From AA29 sp041481445 (GTDB lineage: Bacteria > Acidobacteriota > Vicinamibacteria > Fen-336), in the NCBI GenBank assembly GCA_041481445.1, contig JBGPBV010000017.1:1-64000 (forward strand): 64,000 nucleotides of DNA, given 5' to 3'. A program made the translations under genes and the position numbers. The notes under the pieces were generated by a model. It searched no databases, was not told the DNA's origin, and was given only the letters and a program-made list of their open reading frames with translations. Below are positions 57,146 through 64,000 of the stretch, piece by piece. Position 1 is the first letter of the stretch. Each line of letters starts with the position of its first letter.

Positions 57146-57673
57146 TCAACTCGCCTTCGGGTAGACGATCGAAAGGAACTCCTCGTCCTCGCGCAGGGTG
57201 TCGAAGTCCGGGTCCTGGCGGGCCTGGGCGCGATTGGCGGGCCCGGCCGTGACGGCCTGGCGCAGCGACTTGAGGGCGGTGGCGCTGTCGCCGGCACGGG
57301 CGGCGGTGGCGGCGATGCAGTAGAGCACGTGCTCGTTTCGTGGATGGATCTCCGCCGCCTGGCGCAGGAACTTCAGGGCCTCCTCGTACTCGCCGCGGTT
57401 GTGGAGGTAGACGCCGTGGTGGAGCAGCTCCTCGAAGCCCTTGGGCCGGAAGGCCGGCCGCTTCTCCAGGGCCCGGTCGCACAAGGCGCGGTACGAGCGG
57501 GCGCGCTCGAGCAGGTCCCGCTCGTCCGGGAACCCCTCGAGCAGGGTGTCGAAGTGCTCGCGGGCCCGGTCGTAATCGTGCTTCTGCAAGGCCTTCATGG
57601 CCTTCTCGAACGTGTCGATGGCCTGCTGGCTGCGGCGGTCGATGACGGGGGCCGGGGGCTTCTTGGCGCTCAT
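57146..57673 (-). CDS. TPR-repeat protein
   Basis: A 175-aa soluble protein with at least three TPR-like helix pairs: AIDTFEKAMKALQKHDYDRAREHF, LLHHGVYLHNRGEYEEALKFLRQA and VLYCIAATAARAGDSATALKSLRQAV. It begins MSAKKPPAPVIDRRSQQ after a GAGGAG ribosome site; the longer upstream frame is Arg/Pro-rich. The C-terminal PDFDTLREDEEFLSIVYP motif is typical of bacterial TPR proteins. The binding partner is unknown. It is the first gene before glmU. Confidence 0.88.
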   Translation of the reverse strand: MSAKKPPAPVIDRRSQQAIDTFEKAMKALQKHDYDRAREHFDTLLEGFPDERDLLERARSYRALCDRALEKRPAFRPKGFEELLHHGVYLHNRGEYEEALKFLRQAAEIHPRNEHVLYCIAATAARAGDSATALKSLRQAVTAGPANRAQARQDPDFDTLREDEEFLSIVYPKAS

Positions 57674-57737
57674 CGCAGGGCAACTCCTCTCGAGCGTGGG
57701 CGGTGGCCGGAGCCGGGGAGCGGCGGCCGAGCCGGGG

Positions 57738-57766
57738 AGAATACCAGCCTCGGCCGCCGAGCGCAA
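57738..57766 (-). promoter_or_regulatory. Probable promoter of the TPR-glmU-glmS-pcrA row
   Basis: TTGCGC (57766-57761), a 17-bp spacer and TATTCT (57743-57738) on the minus strand, 65 nt before the TPR-gene ATG. Confidence 0.5.
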
Positions 57767-57792
57767 GCGGGCGGGGGACACCCGGGCCTGAT

Positions 57793-57798
57793 AGAATG
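57793..57798 (+). promoter_or_regulatory. Probable -10 box of the uvrA promoter
   Basis: TAGAAT lies 21 nt before the proposed TTG start of uvrA. It contains the only nearby ATG (57796), which therefore looks like promoter rather than start codon. The -35 is weak. Confidence 0.45.
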
Positions 57799-57819
57799 GC
57801 CCTTTTAGCAAGGTCCCGG

Positions 57820-60663
57820 TTGAAGCCACCTAGGGACGAGCCGATCTCGATCCGCGGCGCGCGTGTCCACAACCTGCAGGGGGTGGACTGCGACATCCCC
57901 CGCAACCGGCTGGTGGTCATCACCGGCCCCTCCGGCTCCGGCAAGAGCAGCCTCGCCTTCGACACCCTCTACGCCGAGGGCCAGCGCCGCTACGTCGAGA
58001 GCCTCTCCGCCTACGCCCGGCAGTTCCTGGACCAGATGGAGAAGCCGGACGTGGAGTCGGTGACGGGCCTGAGCCCGGCCATCGCCATCGAGCAGCGGAC
58101 CACGGTCAGCCACCCCCGGTCCACGGTGGGAACGGTGACCGAGATCTACGACCACCTCCGCGTGCTCTTTGCCGCCCTCGGCCGCGCCCACTGCCCGCGC
58201 TGCCAGCGGCCGGTGGCCTCCCAGACGACCGAGCAGATCGCGGAGCGCCTGTGGCATCTGCCGCCGGGCACGACGCTGTCCGTGCTCGCGCCGGTGGTGC
58301 GCGGCCGGAAGGGCGCCTTCCGCAAGGAGCTGGCCGCCCTTGCCGCCGAAGGCTACCTGCGCGTCCGCGTGGACGGCCGGGTGGTGAGCCTGGAGGAGCG
58401 GGTCACCCTCGACCCCCGCCGCAACCACCGCGTGGAGGTCCTGATCGACCGGCTGGCCCTGAAGCCGGGCGCGGAGAAGCGCCTGACCTTCGCGCTGGAC
58501 AAGGCGCTGCACCTGGCCGGCGACGTCGTCATGATCGCGATCGGGGAGGAGGAGCGCTTCTACAGCCGCAAGCTGGCCTGCGCGGTTTGCGACGTCTCCC
58601 TCACCGAGCTGAGCCCGCGCGCCTTCTCGTTCAACAGCCCCTACGGGGCGTGCCCGCGCTGCGACGGGCTGGGGTCGCGCTGGGACGTGGACGTGCGCCG
58701 CGTGATCCCGGACGAGAGCAAGTCCCTCGTCGACGGCGCCATCCACCCCTGGCAGCGCTACGGGCCGCGCCTGGTCCGGGAGGCGCTCGAGGAGCTGGCG
58801 GCCCGGCTCGGCTTCTCCCTCGAGACGCCCTTTGCCCAGCTCCCCCGGCGCGCCCGTCAGGCCCTCCTCCAGGGGGAGGGCTCCTTCCCGGGCGTGCTGA
58901 GCGACCTGCGCCGCCGGGCGGACGGGTTCCTCCGCCTCGACTCTGCGAGCGCGGAGGACGCGACCCCGGCGGACGAGGGCGGGGAGGCCTTCGACGACAT
59001 CCGGCCCTACCTGATCGAGACCACCTGTCCCGACTGCCGGGGGGCGCGCCTGCGCGCCGAGAGCCTGGCCGTGCGGCTGGGGGAGCGGACCATCGCCGAC
59101 TTCGTGCAGTTGCCCGTCACGGAGGCCGTCCGCGCGTTCGCGTCCCTGGCCTTCGAGGCGCGCGAGCAGCCGGTGGCGGAGCGGCTCCTGCCGGAGATCC
59201 TCTCGCGCCTGCGCTTCCTCGACGCCGTGGGTGTCGGCTATCTCACCCTCGACCGCCCCACCACGACCCTCTCCGGAGGCGAGGCGCACCGCATTCGCCT
59301 GGCCAGCCAGATCGGCGGCCGCATGCAGGGGATCCTCTACGTCCTCGACGAGCCTTCCGTCGGCCTCCATCAGCGCGACAACCAGCGCCTGCTCGCCACC
59401 CTCACCGGCATCCGCGACCTCGGGAACACGGTGGTGGTGGTCGAGCACGACGAGGAGACGATCCGCGCCGCGGACTGGATCCTCGATCTCGGCGAGGGCG
59501 CGGGGCGCCAGGGGGGCCGTCTCATGTACCAGGGCCCGCCCGCCTCGATCGACGGGAGCCTGACCGGCAAGTACCTGCGCCGCGAGCTGGCCATTCCCAT
59601 CCCGCCCGCGCGCCGCGCACCCCGGGGGTTCCTGCGCATCCGGGGCGCGCGCGAGCACAATCTCCGCGACATCGACGTGGACATCCCGCTCGGCGTGGTC
59701 ACGGCCGTGACCGGCGTGAGCGGCTCCGGCAAGTCCACCCTGGTGGGCGACATCCTCTACCGCGCCCTGGCCCGCCGCCTCTACGGGGCCGCCGCCGAGC
59801 CCGGCCGCCACCGGGGCCTGGAAGGGGCGGAGGCCATCGACAAGGTGGTGGCCATCGACCAGAGCCCGATCGGCCGCACGCCGCGCTCGAACCCCGCCAC
59901 CTACGCCGGCGCCTTCACCTTCATCCGCGACCTCTTCGCGCTGGTGCCGGAGGCGCGCGCCCGCGGCTACAAGCCGGGGCGCTTCTCGTTCAACGTCAAG
60001 GGCGGGCGCTGCGAGGCCTGCCAGGGCGACGGCGTGCGCGCCATCCGCATGCACTTCCTGCCCGACGTCTACGTGCGCTGCGACGCCTGCCGCGGGCGCC
60101 GGTACAACCGCGAGACCCTGGAGGTGCTCTTCCACGGCCGCAGCATCGCCGACGTCCTCGACCTGACCGTGGACGAGGCGCTGCCCGTCCTGCGCGCGCA
60201 CCCGCGCCTGTTCCGGATCCTGTCCACCCTGGCCGACGTGGGCCTCGGCTACATCCGGCTGGGCCAGAGCGCGGCCACCCTCTCCGGCGGTGAGGCCCAG
60301 CGCGTCAAGCTCGCGCGCGAGCTGGCGCGGCGGGAGACCGGGCGGACCCTCTACATCCTGGACGAGCCCACCACCGGCCTCCACCTGGACGACGTGTCCA
60401 AGCTGCTCCACGTCCTCGGCCGGCTGGTCGAGGCCGGCAACACCGTGGTGGTGATCGAGCACAACCTCGAGGTCGTGAAGACGGCCGATCACGTCATCGA
60501 CCTCGGGCCGGAGGCAGGAGCGGCCGGGGGCCGCCTGGTCGCGCAGGGCACTCCGGAGAAGATCGCGCGCTCGCGGCGGAGCCACACCGGGCGCTTCCTC
60601 CGCCCGCTCCTGCGCGAGACGCGCGGGCGCCGGGCGGGCGGGACGGGCGCCCCGTCCGCGTGA
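57820..60663 (+). CDS. uvrA: Excinuclease ABC subunit A
   Basis: Damage-recognition ATPase of nucleotide excision repair, 947 aa from the TTG start. It holds two ABC ATPase modules (GPSGSGKSSLAFD and GVSGSGKSTLVGD) with signatures TLSGGEAHRI and TLSGGEAQRVKLA. The zinc modules are CAVC...CPRC and CEACQGDG...CDAC. The TTG follows AAGG by 7 nt. The ATG at 57796 has no ribosome site and overlaps the -10 box. The 3' end overlaps the next gene (GTGA). Confidence 0.97.
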   Translation: MKPPRDEPISIRGARVHNLQGVDCDIPRNRLVVITGPSGSGKSSLAFDTLYAEGQRRYVESLSAYARQFLDQMEKPDVESVTGLSPAIAIEQRTTVSHPRSTVGTVTEIYDHLRVLFAALGRAHCPRCQRPVASQTTEQIAERLWHLPPGTTLSVLAPVVRGRKGAFRKELAALAAEGYLRVRVDGRVVSLEERVTLDPRRNHRVEVLIDRLALKPGAEKRLTFALDKALHLAGDVVMIAIGEEERFYSRKLACAVCDVSLTELSPRAFSFNSPYGACPRCDGLGSRWDVDVRRVIPDESKSLVDGAIHPWQRYGPRLVREALEELAARLGFSLETPFAQLPRRARQALLQGEGSFPGVLSDLRRRADGFLRLDSASAEDATPADEGGEAFDDIRPYLIETTCPDCRGARLRAESLAVRLGERTIADFVQLPVTEAVRAFASLAFEAREQPVAERLLPEILSRLRFLDAVGVGYLTLDRPTTTLSGGEAHRIRLASQIGGRMQGILYVLDEPSVGLHQRDNQRLLATLTGIRDLGNTVVVVEHDEETIRAADWILDLGEGAGRQGGRLMYQGPPASIDGSLTGKYLRRELAIPIPPARRAPRGFLRIRGAREHNLRDIDVDIPLGVVTAVTGVSGSGKSTLVGDILYRALARRLYGAAAEPGRHRGLEGAEAIDKVVAIDQSPIGRTPRSNPATYAGAFTFIRDLFALVPEARARGYKPGRFSFNVKGGRCEACQGDGVRAIRMHFLPDVYVRCDACRGRRYNRETLEVLFHGRSIADVLDLTVDEALPVLRAHPRLFRILSTLADVGLGYIRLGQSAATLSGGEAQRVKLARELARRETGRTLYILDEPTTGLHLDDVSKLLHVLGRLVEAGNTVVVIEHNLEVVKTADHVIDLGPEAGAAGGRLVAQGTPEKIARSRRSHTGRFLRPLLRETRGRRAGGTGAPSA

Positions 60664-61880
60664 GCACGCCCGCCGCCACCGCCGAGACGTCGCTCCTGGC
60701 CTGGCGCGCCCAGTTCCCCATCCTCGACCGGACGACGTACCTGGTCAGCCACTCCCTGGGGGCCATGCCGCGCGGGGCGGCCGCGCAGCTCGAGGAGTAC
60801 ACGCGGCAGTGGGCCGAGCGCGGAGTGCGCGCGTGGGCGGAGGGCTGGTGGGCGATGCCCGTCACCGTGGGCGACGCCGTGGGGCGCATCATTGGCGCCC
60901 CCCGCGGGTCCGTGGTGATGCACCAGAACGTCTCCATCGCCCAGTCCGTGATCCTGTCCTGCTTCGACCTCTCGGGACGCCGCAACAACCGCAACAAGGT
61001 CGTCTACGAGGACCTCAACTTCCCCTCCGTGATGTACGTGTACGAGGCGCACCGCGAGCTGGGCGCGCGCATCGTCACCGTGCCCAGCGACGACGGGATG
61101 ACCGTGCCCCTGGAGCGGTTCCTGGAGGCGATCGACGAGGAGACCCTGCTCGTCCCGCTCTCGCACGTGATCTTCCGCAGCGGCTTCGTGCAGGACGTGC
61201 CCGCGATCGTGCGCCGCGCCCACGAGGTGGGGGCCCTCGTGGTGGCCGACCTCTACCAGTCCGCGGGCACGGTGCCCGTCGACGTCGCCGCCTGGGACGT
61301 GGACTTCGCGACCGGCGGCAGCGTGAAGTGGCTCTGCGGGGGTCCGGGCGCCGGCTACCTCTACGTCGCCCCCCGCCTGCGCGAGTCCCTGCGCCCGCGC
61401 GTCACCGGCTGGATGGCGCACGAGCACCCGTTCGCGTTCGAGCAGGGCGCCATCGACTACGCCTCCGACGCCACACGCTTCCTGCACGGCACCCCCGCCG
61501 TGCCCGCGCTCTTCGCCGCCCGCGCCGGCTACGCCATCGTGGGCGAGATCGGAGTGGAGGCCATCCGGCGCAAGTCGGTGCGGCAGGTGCAGCTCCTGAT
61601 GGACCAGGCGCGGGCGCGGGGCCTCACGCCGCGCACGCCGGACGATCCGGACCGCCGCGGCGGCATGGCCATCCTCGACGTCCCGCACGGCGAGGCCGTC
61701 ACCCGCGAGCTGCTGCGGCGCGAGATCGTGGTGGACCACCGCCCGGGCGCGGGCATCCGCTACTCGCCGCACTTCTACACGACCGACGACGAGATCCTCC
61801 ATGCCCTCGACCAGACGCGTGACGTCCTGGACACGGGCGCGTTCCGCGCTCATGTTCAGGCCGGGCGAACAGGTTTCTGA
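60660..61880 (+). CDS. PLP-dependent enzyme, kynureninase/class-V aminotransferase fold
   Basis: A 406-aa fold-type I PLP enzyme. It shows VADLYQSAGTVPVDV with the PLP-binding Asp197, and the Schiff-base Lys223 in GGSVKWLCGGPGAGYLYV. The GPGAGYLYV turn and the later THFYTTDDE-like ending (SPHFYTTDDEILHALD) resemble kynureninase. There is no second kynurenine-pathway gene nearby, so substrate is uncertain; a cysteine-desulfurase-like role is less likely, as no catalytic Cys loop is evident. The GTG start overlaps the uvrA stop, so it is coupled to a DNA repair gene with no obvious metabolic tie. Confidence 0.85.
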   Translation: MSTPAATAETSLLAWRAQFPILDRTTYLVSHSLGAMPRGAAAQLEEYTRQWAERGVRAWAEGWWAMPVTVGDAVGRIIGAPRGSVVMHQNVSIAQSVILSCFDLSGRRNNRNKVVYEDLNFPSVMYVYEAHRELGARIVTVPSDDGMTVPLERFLEAIDEETLLVPLSHVIFRSGFVQDVPAIVRRAHEVGALVVADLYQSAGTVPVDVAAWDVDFATGGSVKWLCGGPGAGYLYVAPRLRESLRPRVTGWMAHEHPFAFEQGAIDYASDATRFLHGTPAVPALFAARAGYAIVGEIGVEAIRRKSVRQVQLLMDQARARGLTPRTPDDPDRRGGMAILDVPHGEAVTRELLRREIVVDHRPGAGIRYSPHFYTTDDEILHALDQTRDVLDTGAFRAHVQAGRTGF

Positions 61881-62031
61881 GCCACAGTGCCCGTGGTTCG
61901 AGAGCCACAGTCGTGGTGGAATGACGCCAGTGTGACGGCCAGATCGAGGGCGGACAATCCACTGGCGCAGCGAAGGTTACGTCGATCGCAGGGCCGTGGT
62001 TCGGGGATTGCATGGCGCCGGGCCAGGGTTC
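61881..62031. other. Gap before lpxC with short repeats
   Basis: A 151-bp gap with a direct repeat GAGCCACAGT (61879-61888, overlapping the previous stop, and 61902-61911) and an inverted repeat CGCCAGTG/CACTGGCG (61925-61932 and 61960-61967). There is no T-tract or clear promoter. The lpxC promoter presumably lies here, but I cannot point to it. Confidence 0.4.
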
Positions 62032-62943
62032 ATGGCCTATAGGAGGACTCTCAAGCGCGGCGTGGGCTGCACGGGCATTGGCCTGCATTCCGGCCGCCCG
62101 GTCCGCCTCGATCTCAAGCCCGCCCACGCCGAGCACGGCATCCGCTTCCGGCGGACGGACGTCGGCGTCGAGATCCCCGCCCACCTCGACCACCTCGGAC
62201 GCCTCGACCATGCCACCACGCTGAGCCGTGACGGCGTCTCCGTGGAGACGGTCGAGCATCTCCTTTCCGCCCTCTACGCGATGGGCGTGGACGACGCCCT
62301 GGTGGAGGTCGACGGGCCGGAGATCCCGGTGATGGACGGCAGCGCGGCGCCGTTCGTGATCCTGATCCACGAGGCGGGGCTGCGCCCGCTGAAGGAGTCC
62401 CGCCGCTATCTCAAGCTGCTGCGTCCGGTGGAGGTCGTGCGCGGCGGGAAGTGGGCGCGCCTGAGCCCGTCCGATCACTTCCGCGTGAGCTACACGATCG
62501 GCTTCGACCATCCGCTCCTGCGCCACCAGACGGCGTCCATGCGCGTGGGAGCGGACACCTACGCGGAGGCGATCGCGCCCGCGCGCACGTTCGGGTTCCT
62601 GCGCGAGGTCGAGATGCTGCGCAAGGCCGGCCTGGCCCTGGGGGGCAGCCTCGAGAACGCGATCGTGATCGGCGAGACGGGCGTGCTCAACCAGAAGCTG
62701 CGGTTCGAGGACGAGTTCGTCCGCCACAAGATCCTCGACGCCATCGGCGATCTCTCGCTGCTCGGGCATCCCGTGGTGGGCCACCTCGAGGCGAGCAAGG
62801 CGGGGCACTCCCTCCATGCCGCCCTGGCCCGCGCCGTGCTGGCCACGCCGGACGCCTGGGCCCTGGTCACGCTGCCGCAGCTCCCGGTGGTGACCCTGTC
62901 GTCACCGCCGGTCCTCTCGCCGCTCACGCCCGCGCGCGGTTAG
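62032..62943 (+). CDS. lpxC: UDP-3-O-acyl-N-acetylglucosamine deacetylase
   Basis: The committed step of lipid A synthesis and proof of an LPS-type outer membrane. The 303-aa protein has GVGCTGIGLHSGRPV and zinc ligands His76 (VEHLLSAL), His232 and Asp236 (RHKILDAIGD). Catalytic His259 is in KAGHSLHAAL. Length is normal. The ATG at 62032 follows a weak AGGG site; an upstream GTG at 61996 adds residues unlike the family. Confidence 0.97.
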   Translation: MAYRRTLKRGVGCTGIGLHSGRPVRLDLKPAHAEHGIRFRRTDVGVEIPAHLDHLGRLDHATTLSRDGVSVETVEHLLSALYAMGVDDALVEVDGPEIPVMDGSAAPFVILIHEAGLRPLKESRRYLKLLRPVEVVRGGKWARLSPSDHFRVSYTIGFDHPLLRHQTASMRVGADTYAEAIAPARTFGFLREVEMLRKAGLALGGSLENAIVIGETGVLNQKLRFEDEFVRHKILDAIGDLSLLGHPVVGHLEASKAGHSLHAALARAVLATPDAWALVTLPQLPVVTLSSPPVLSPLTPARG

Positions 62944-62981
62944 CGCGCCGCCGCCGTGGGGCCCCCCGCGGAAGCCGGCCT

Positions 62982-63485
62982 TCAGTGTGCGGTCGGGCGC
63001 GGACTGGCGACGACGACGGCCAGGATCTTCACTACCAGCGTCGGCTGCGCGGGGTCGTTGGACTTCACGAGCACGCTCTTCTGGAGGCGCCCCGGCTCGT
63101 CGGGAGCGGTCAGGATGATCCGCAGGGGCGTGCTCTCGCCCGGCTTGAGGACCTGGGTCTCTAGCTTGGCCGCCGTGCACCCGCAGCTCGAGACGATCGA
63201 GTCGACGAGGAGGTCGGCCCGGCCGTGGTTGAGCAGCATGAACTCCTTCTGGACGACCCGCGCCGGCCGCAGCGTCCCGAAGTCGAAGGACGCGGGCTCC
63301 ACGACGATGCGCGGTGCGGGGGCGCGGGGGGACGCCGGCGCATCCGTGGCCGCGGGAGGGCCCACGGTGGTGGCCGTCGCCGTCCTCGCCCCCCCCACGG
63401 GAGCCAGGCCCACCGCGATCGACGCCGCCAGGCCGACACCGGCGATCACCGCGATGACGCGCGCGTGTCCGAGCCTTCCCTTCAT
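62982..63485 (-). CDS. DUF1573 exported protein
   Basis: A 167-aa protein with an N-terminal signal or anchor (about 8-30), an Ala/Pro linker and one DUF1573 Ig-like domain. The domain reads FDFGTLRPARVVQKEFMLLNHGRADLLVDSIVSSCGCTAAKLE, then LLRIILTAPDEPGRLQKSVLVKSNDP. The SSCGCT pair of cysteines is the family hallmark. The function is unknown; ASPM/Hydin-like folds often act as protein-protein modules in the envelope. Its ATG overlaps the stop of the upstream 101-aa gene (ATGA). Confidence 0.9.
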   Translation of the reverse strand: MKGRLGHARVIAVIAGVGLAASIAVGLAPVGGARTATATTVGPPAATDAPASPRAPAPRIVVEPASFDFGTLRPARVVQKEFMLLNHGRADLLVDSIVSSCGCTAAKLETQVLKPGESTPLRIILTAPDEPGRLQKSVLVKSNDPAQPTLVVKILAVVVASPRPTAH

Positions 63486-63787
63486 GCCGATCCTCCCGCC
63501 GAGCGGCCGCGGCTGCCCTTCTTCTTCCCGGTCAGGCGGCGCATGTAGGCGTCGAGCATCTCGTTCTCGTAGGTCACGGAGTTGAGGAACAGGCTCTCCA
63601 CGAGATAGCGCCGCCGCTCCTCCTCGTCCATCTGCTCGACCAGCGATTGGATCTCCCGCATCATGTCCTCGAACGAGACCTGCAGCGCGCGCTTGAGGGT
63701 CACCTCGCGGTAGAGGGCCTCGAGCAGGCCGAGGATGTCGCCGTCCAGGGACAGCGAAAAGCCGGTGGAGAGGCGCACCTTACGCAT
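63482..63787 (-). CDS. Small protein of unknown function between STAS and DUF1573 genes
   Basis: A 101-aa cytoplasmic protein. A short beta start (KVRLSTGFSLSLDG) is followed by a helical, acidic middle (LEALYREVTLKRALQVSFEDMMREIQSLVEQMDEEERRRYLVESLF) and a basic tail (GKKKGSRGRS). I recognise no domain. It overlaps the STAS gene upstream by 8 nt and the DUF1573 gene downstream by 4 nt. The three are therefore coupled, and a regulatory role next to the STAS protein is plausible. Confidence 0.75.
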   Translation of the reverse strand: MRKVRLSTGFSLSLDGDILGLLEALYREVTLKRALQVSFEDMMREIQSLVEQMDEEERRRYLVESLFLNSVTYENEMLDAYMRRLTGKKKGSRGRSAGGSA

Positions 63788-64000
63788 CGGCCTTCCCCTT
63801 CTTCCGGCCGGAATGATTGACCCCGAAGGCCTGCAGGGCGGCCGCCTCCTCCCGGTGCAGGTCGATCAGCTTGTGCACGCCGGTCATCGAGATCATCGTC
63901 TCCACCCGCGGCTGCACGCCCGCGACCTTCACCACGCCCCCCCGGTCCTGCATGAGGCGGTAGATGTCCATCAGGCAGCCGATGGAGGCGCTGTCGATGT
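63780..64000 (-). CDS. STAS-domain protein, C-terminal part (cut by window edge)
   Basis: The visible 73 residues run from DSASIGCLMDIYRLMQDRGG to a basic tail GRKKGKADA. The DSASIG loop holds the phosphorylatable serine of SpoIIAA-type anti-sigma antagonists, and VKVAGVQPRVETMISMTGVHKLI is the C-terminal STAS helix. The start lies beyond the window. With the 101-aa and DUF1573 genes it forms a tight unit. Confidence 0.88.
   Translation of the reverse strand, partial: IDSASIGCLMDIYRLMQDRGGVVKVAGVQPRVETMISMTGVHKLIDLHREEAAALQAFGVNHSGRKKGKADA

Noticed and set aside
57796..57798. ATG as the uvrA start
   Set aside because: No ribosome site and it overlaps a TAGAAT -10 box; the TTG at 57820 has an AAGG at the right distance.
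57805..60585. A 926-aa minus-strand open frame
   Set aside because: Antisense to uvrA, whose motifs are complete; no homology-like features.

Overview
This window is the replication-origin neighbourhood of a GC-rich Gram-negative bacterium. The partial 16S rRNA gene at the left end has a signature I read as Acidobacteriota, probably an uncultured class. LpxC, a heptose-phosphate adenylyltransferase, an O-antigen ABC exporter and three parvulin-type chaperones all imply an outer membrane with LPS. Promoters look like ordinary sigma-70 sites (TTGNNN, 17-18 bp, TAGAAT or TATAAT). Gene starts are often GTG, TTG and apparently CTG, and neighbouring genes commonly overlap as GTGA or ATGA.

Layout: (1) 1-3626, minus: 16S 5' part with tandem promoters, then tyrS, purN and purM. 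(2) 3689-7195: a prenyl diphosphate synthase, a 49-aa LysW-like zinc protein missed by ordinary ORF calling, a STAS protein and ppiD. (3) 7366-18787, plus: a FecR-domain protein, a GAF-GGDEF diguanylate cyclase, the elongasome set mreB-mreC-mreD-mrdA-rodA, RNase G, an unknown gene and a DUF2231-type membrane protein. (4) 18812-26298, minus: a DUF4388 protein coupled to an alkyltransferase-like protein, two parvulin chaperones, mfd and rfaE2. (5) 27029-35920, minus: wzt-wzm, an F1-only ATP synthase operon (atpHAGDC), selD and a bactofilin. (6) 35973-41908, minus: parB, parA, a small LAGLIDADG protein, rsmG with parS sites at its 3' end, jag, yidC, yidD, rnpA and rpmH. (7) 41909-42281: probable oriC. 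(8) 42282-51619, plus: dnaA, dnaN, recF, gyrB, gyrA and a lipoprotein. (9) 51641-57673, minus: pcrA, glmS, glmU and a TPR protein. (10) 57820-64000: uvrA, a kynureninase-like PLP enzyme and lpxC (plus), then DUF1573, an unknown protein and a partial STAS protein (minus).

Most of the window is conserved core genome; I see no CRISPR array, insertion sequence, prophage or tRNA gene. The most informative hidden item is selD. Its reading frame runs through an in-frame TGA at the catalytic position, followed at once by a 9-bp-based hairpin suited to a bacterial SECIS, so the enzyme is very probably a selenoprotein and a normal gene caller would truncate it. Other points worth attention are two conserved genes (rnpA and wzm) without any AUG, GUG or UUG start, the orphan LysW-like gene, a small family of hairpin repeats with an ATTCACT core, a parS cluster beside a LAGLIDADG gene, and an ATP synthase operon lacking its Fo genes.
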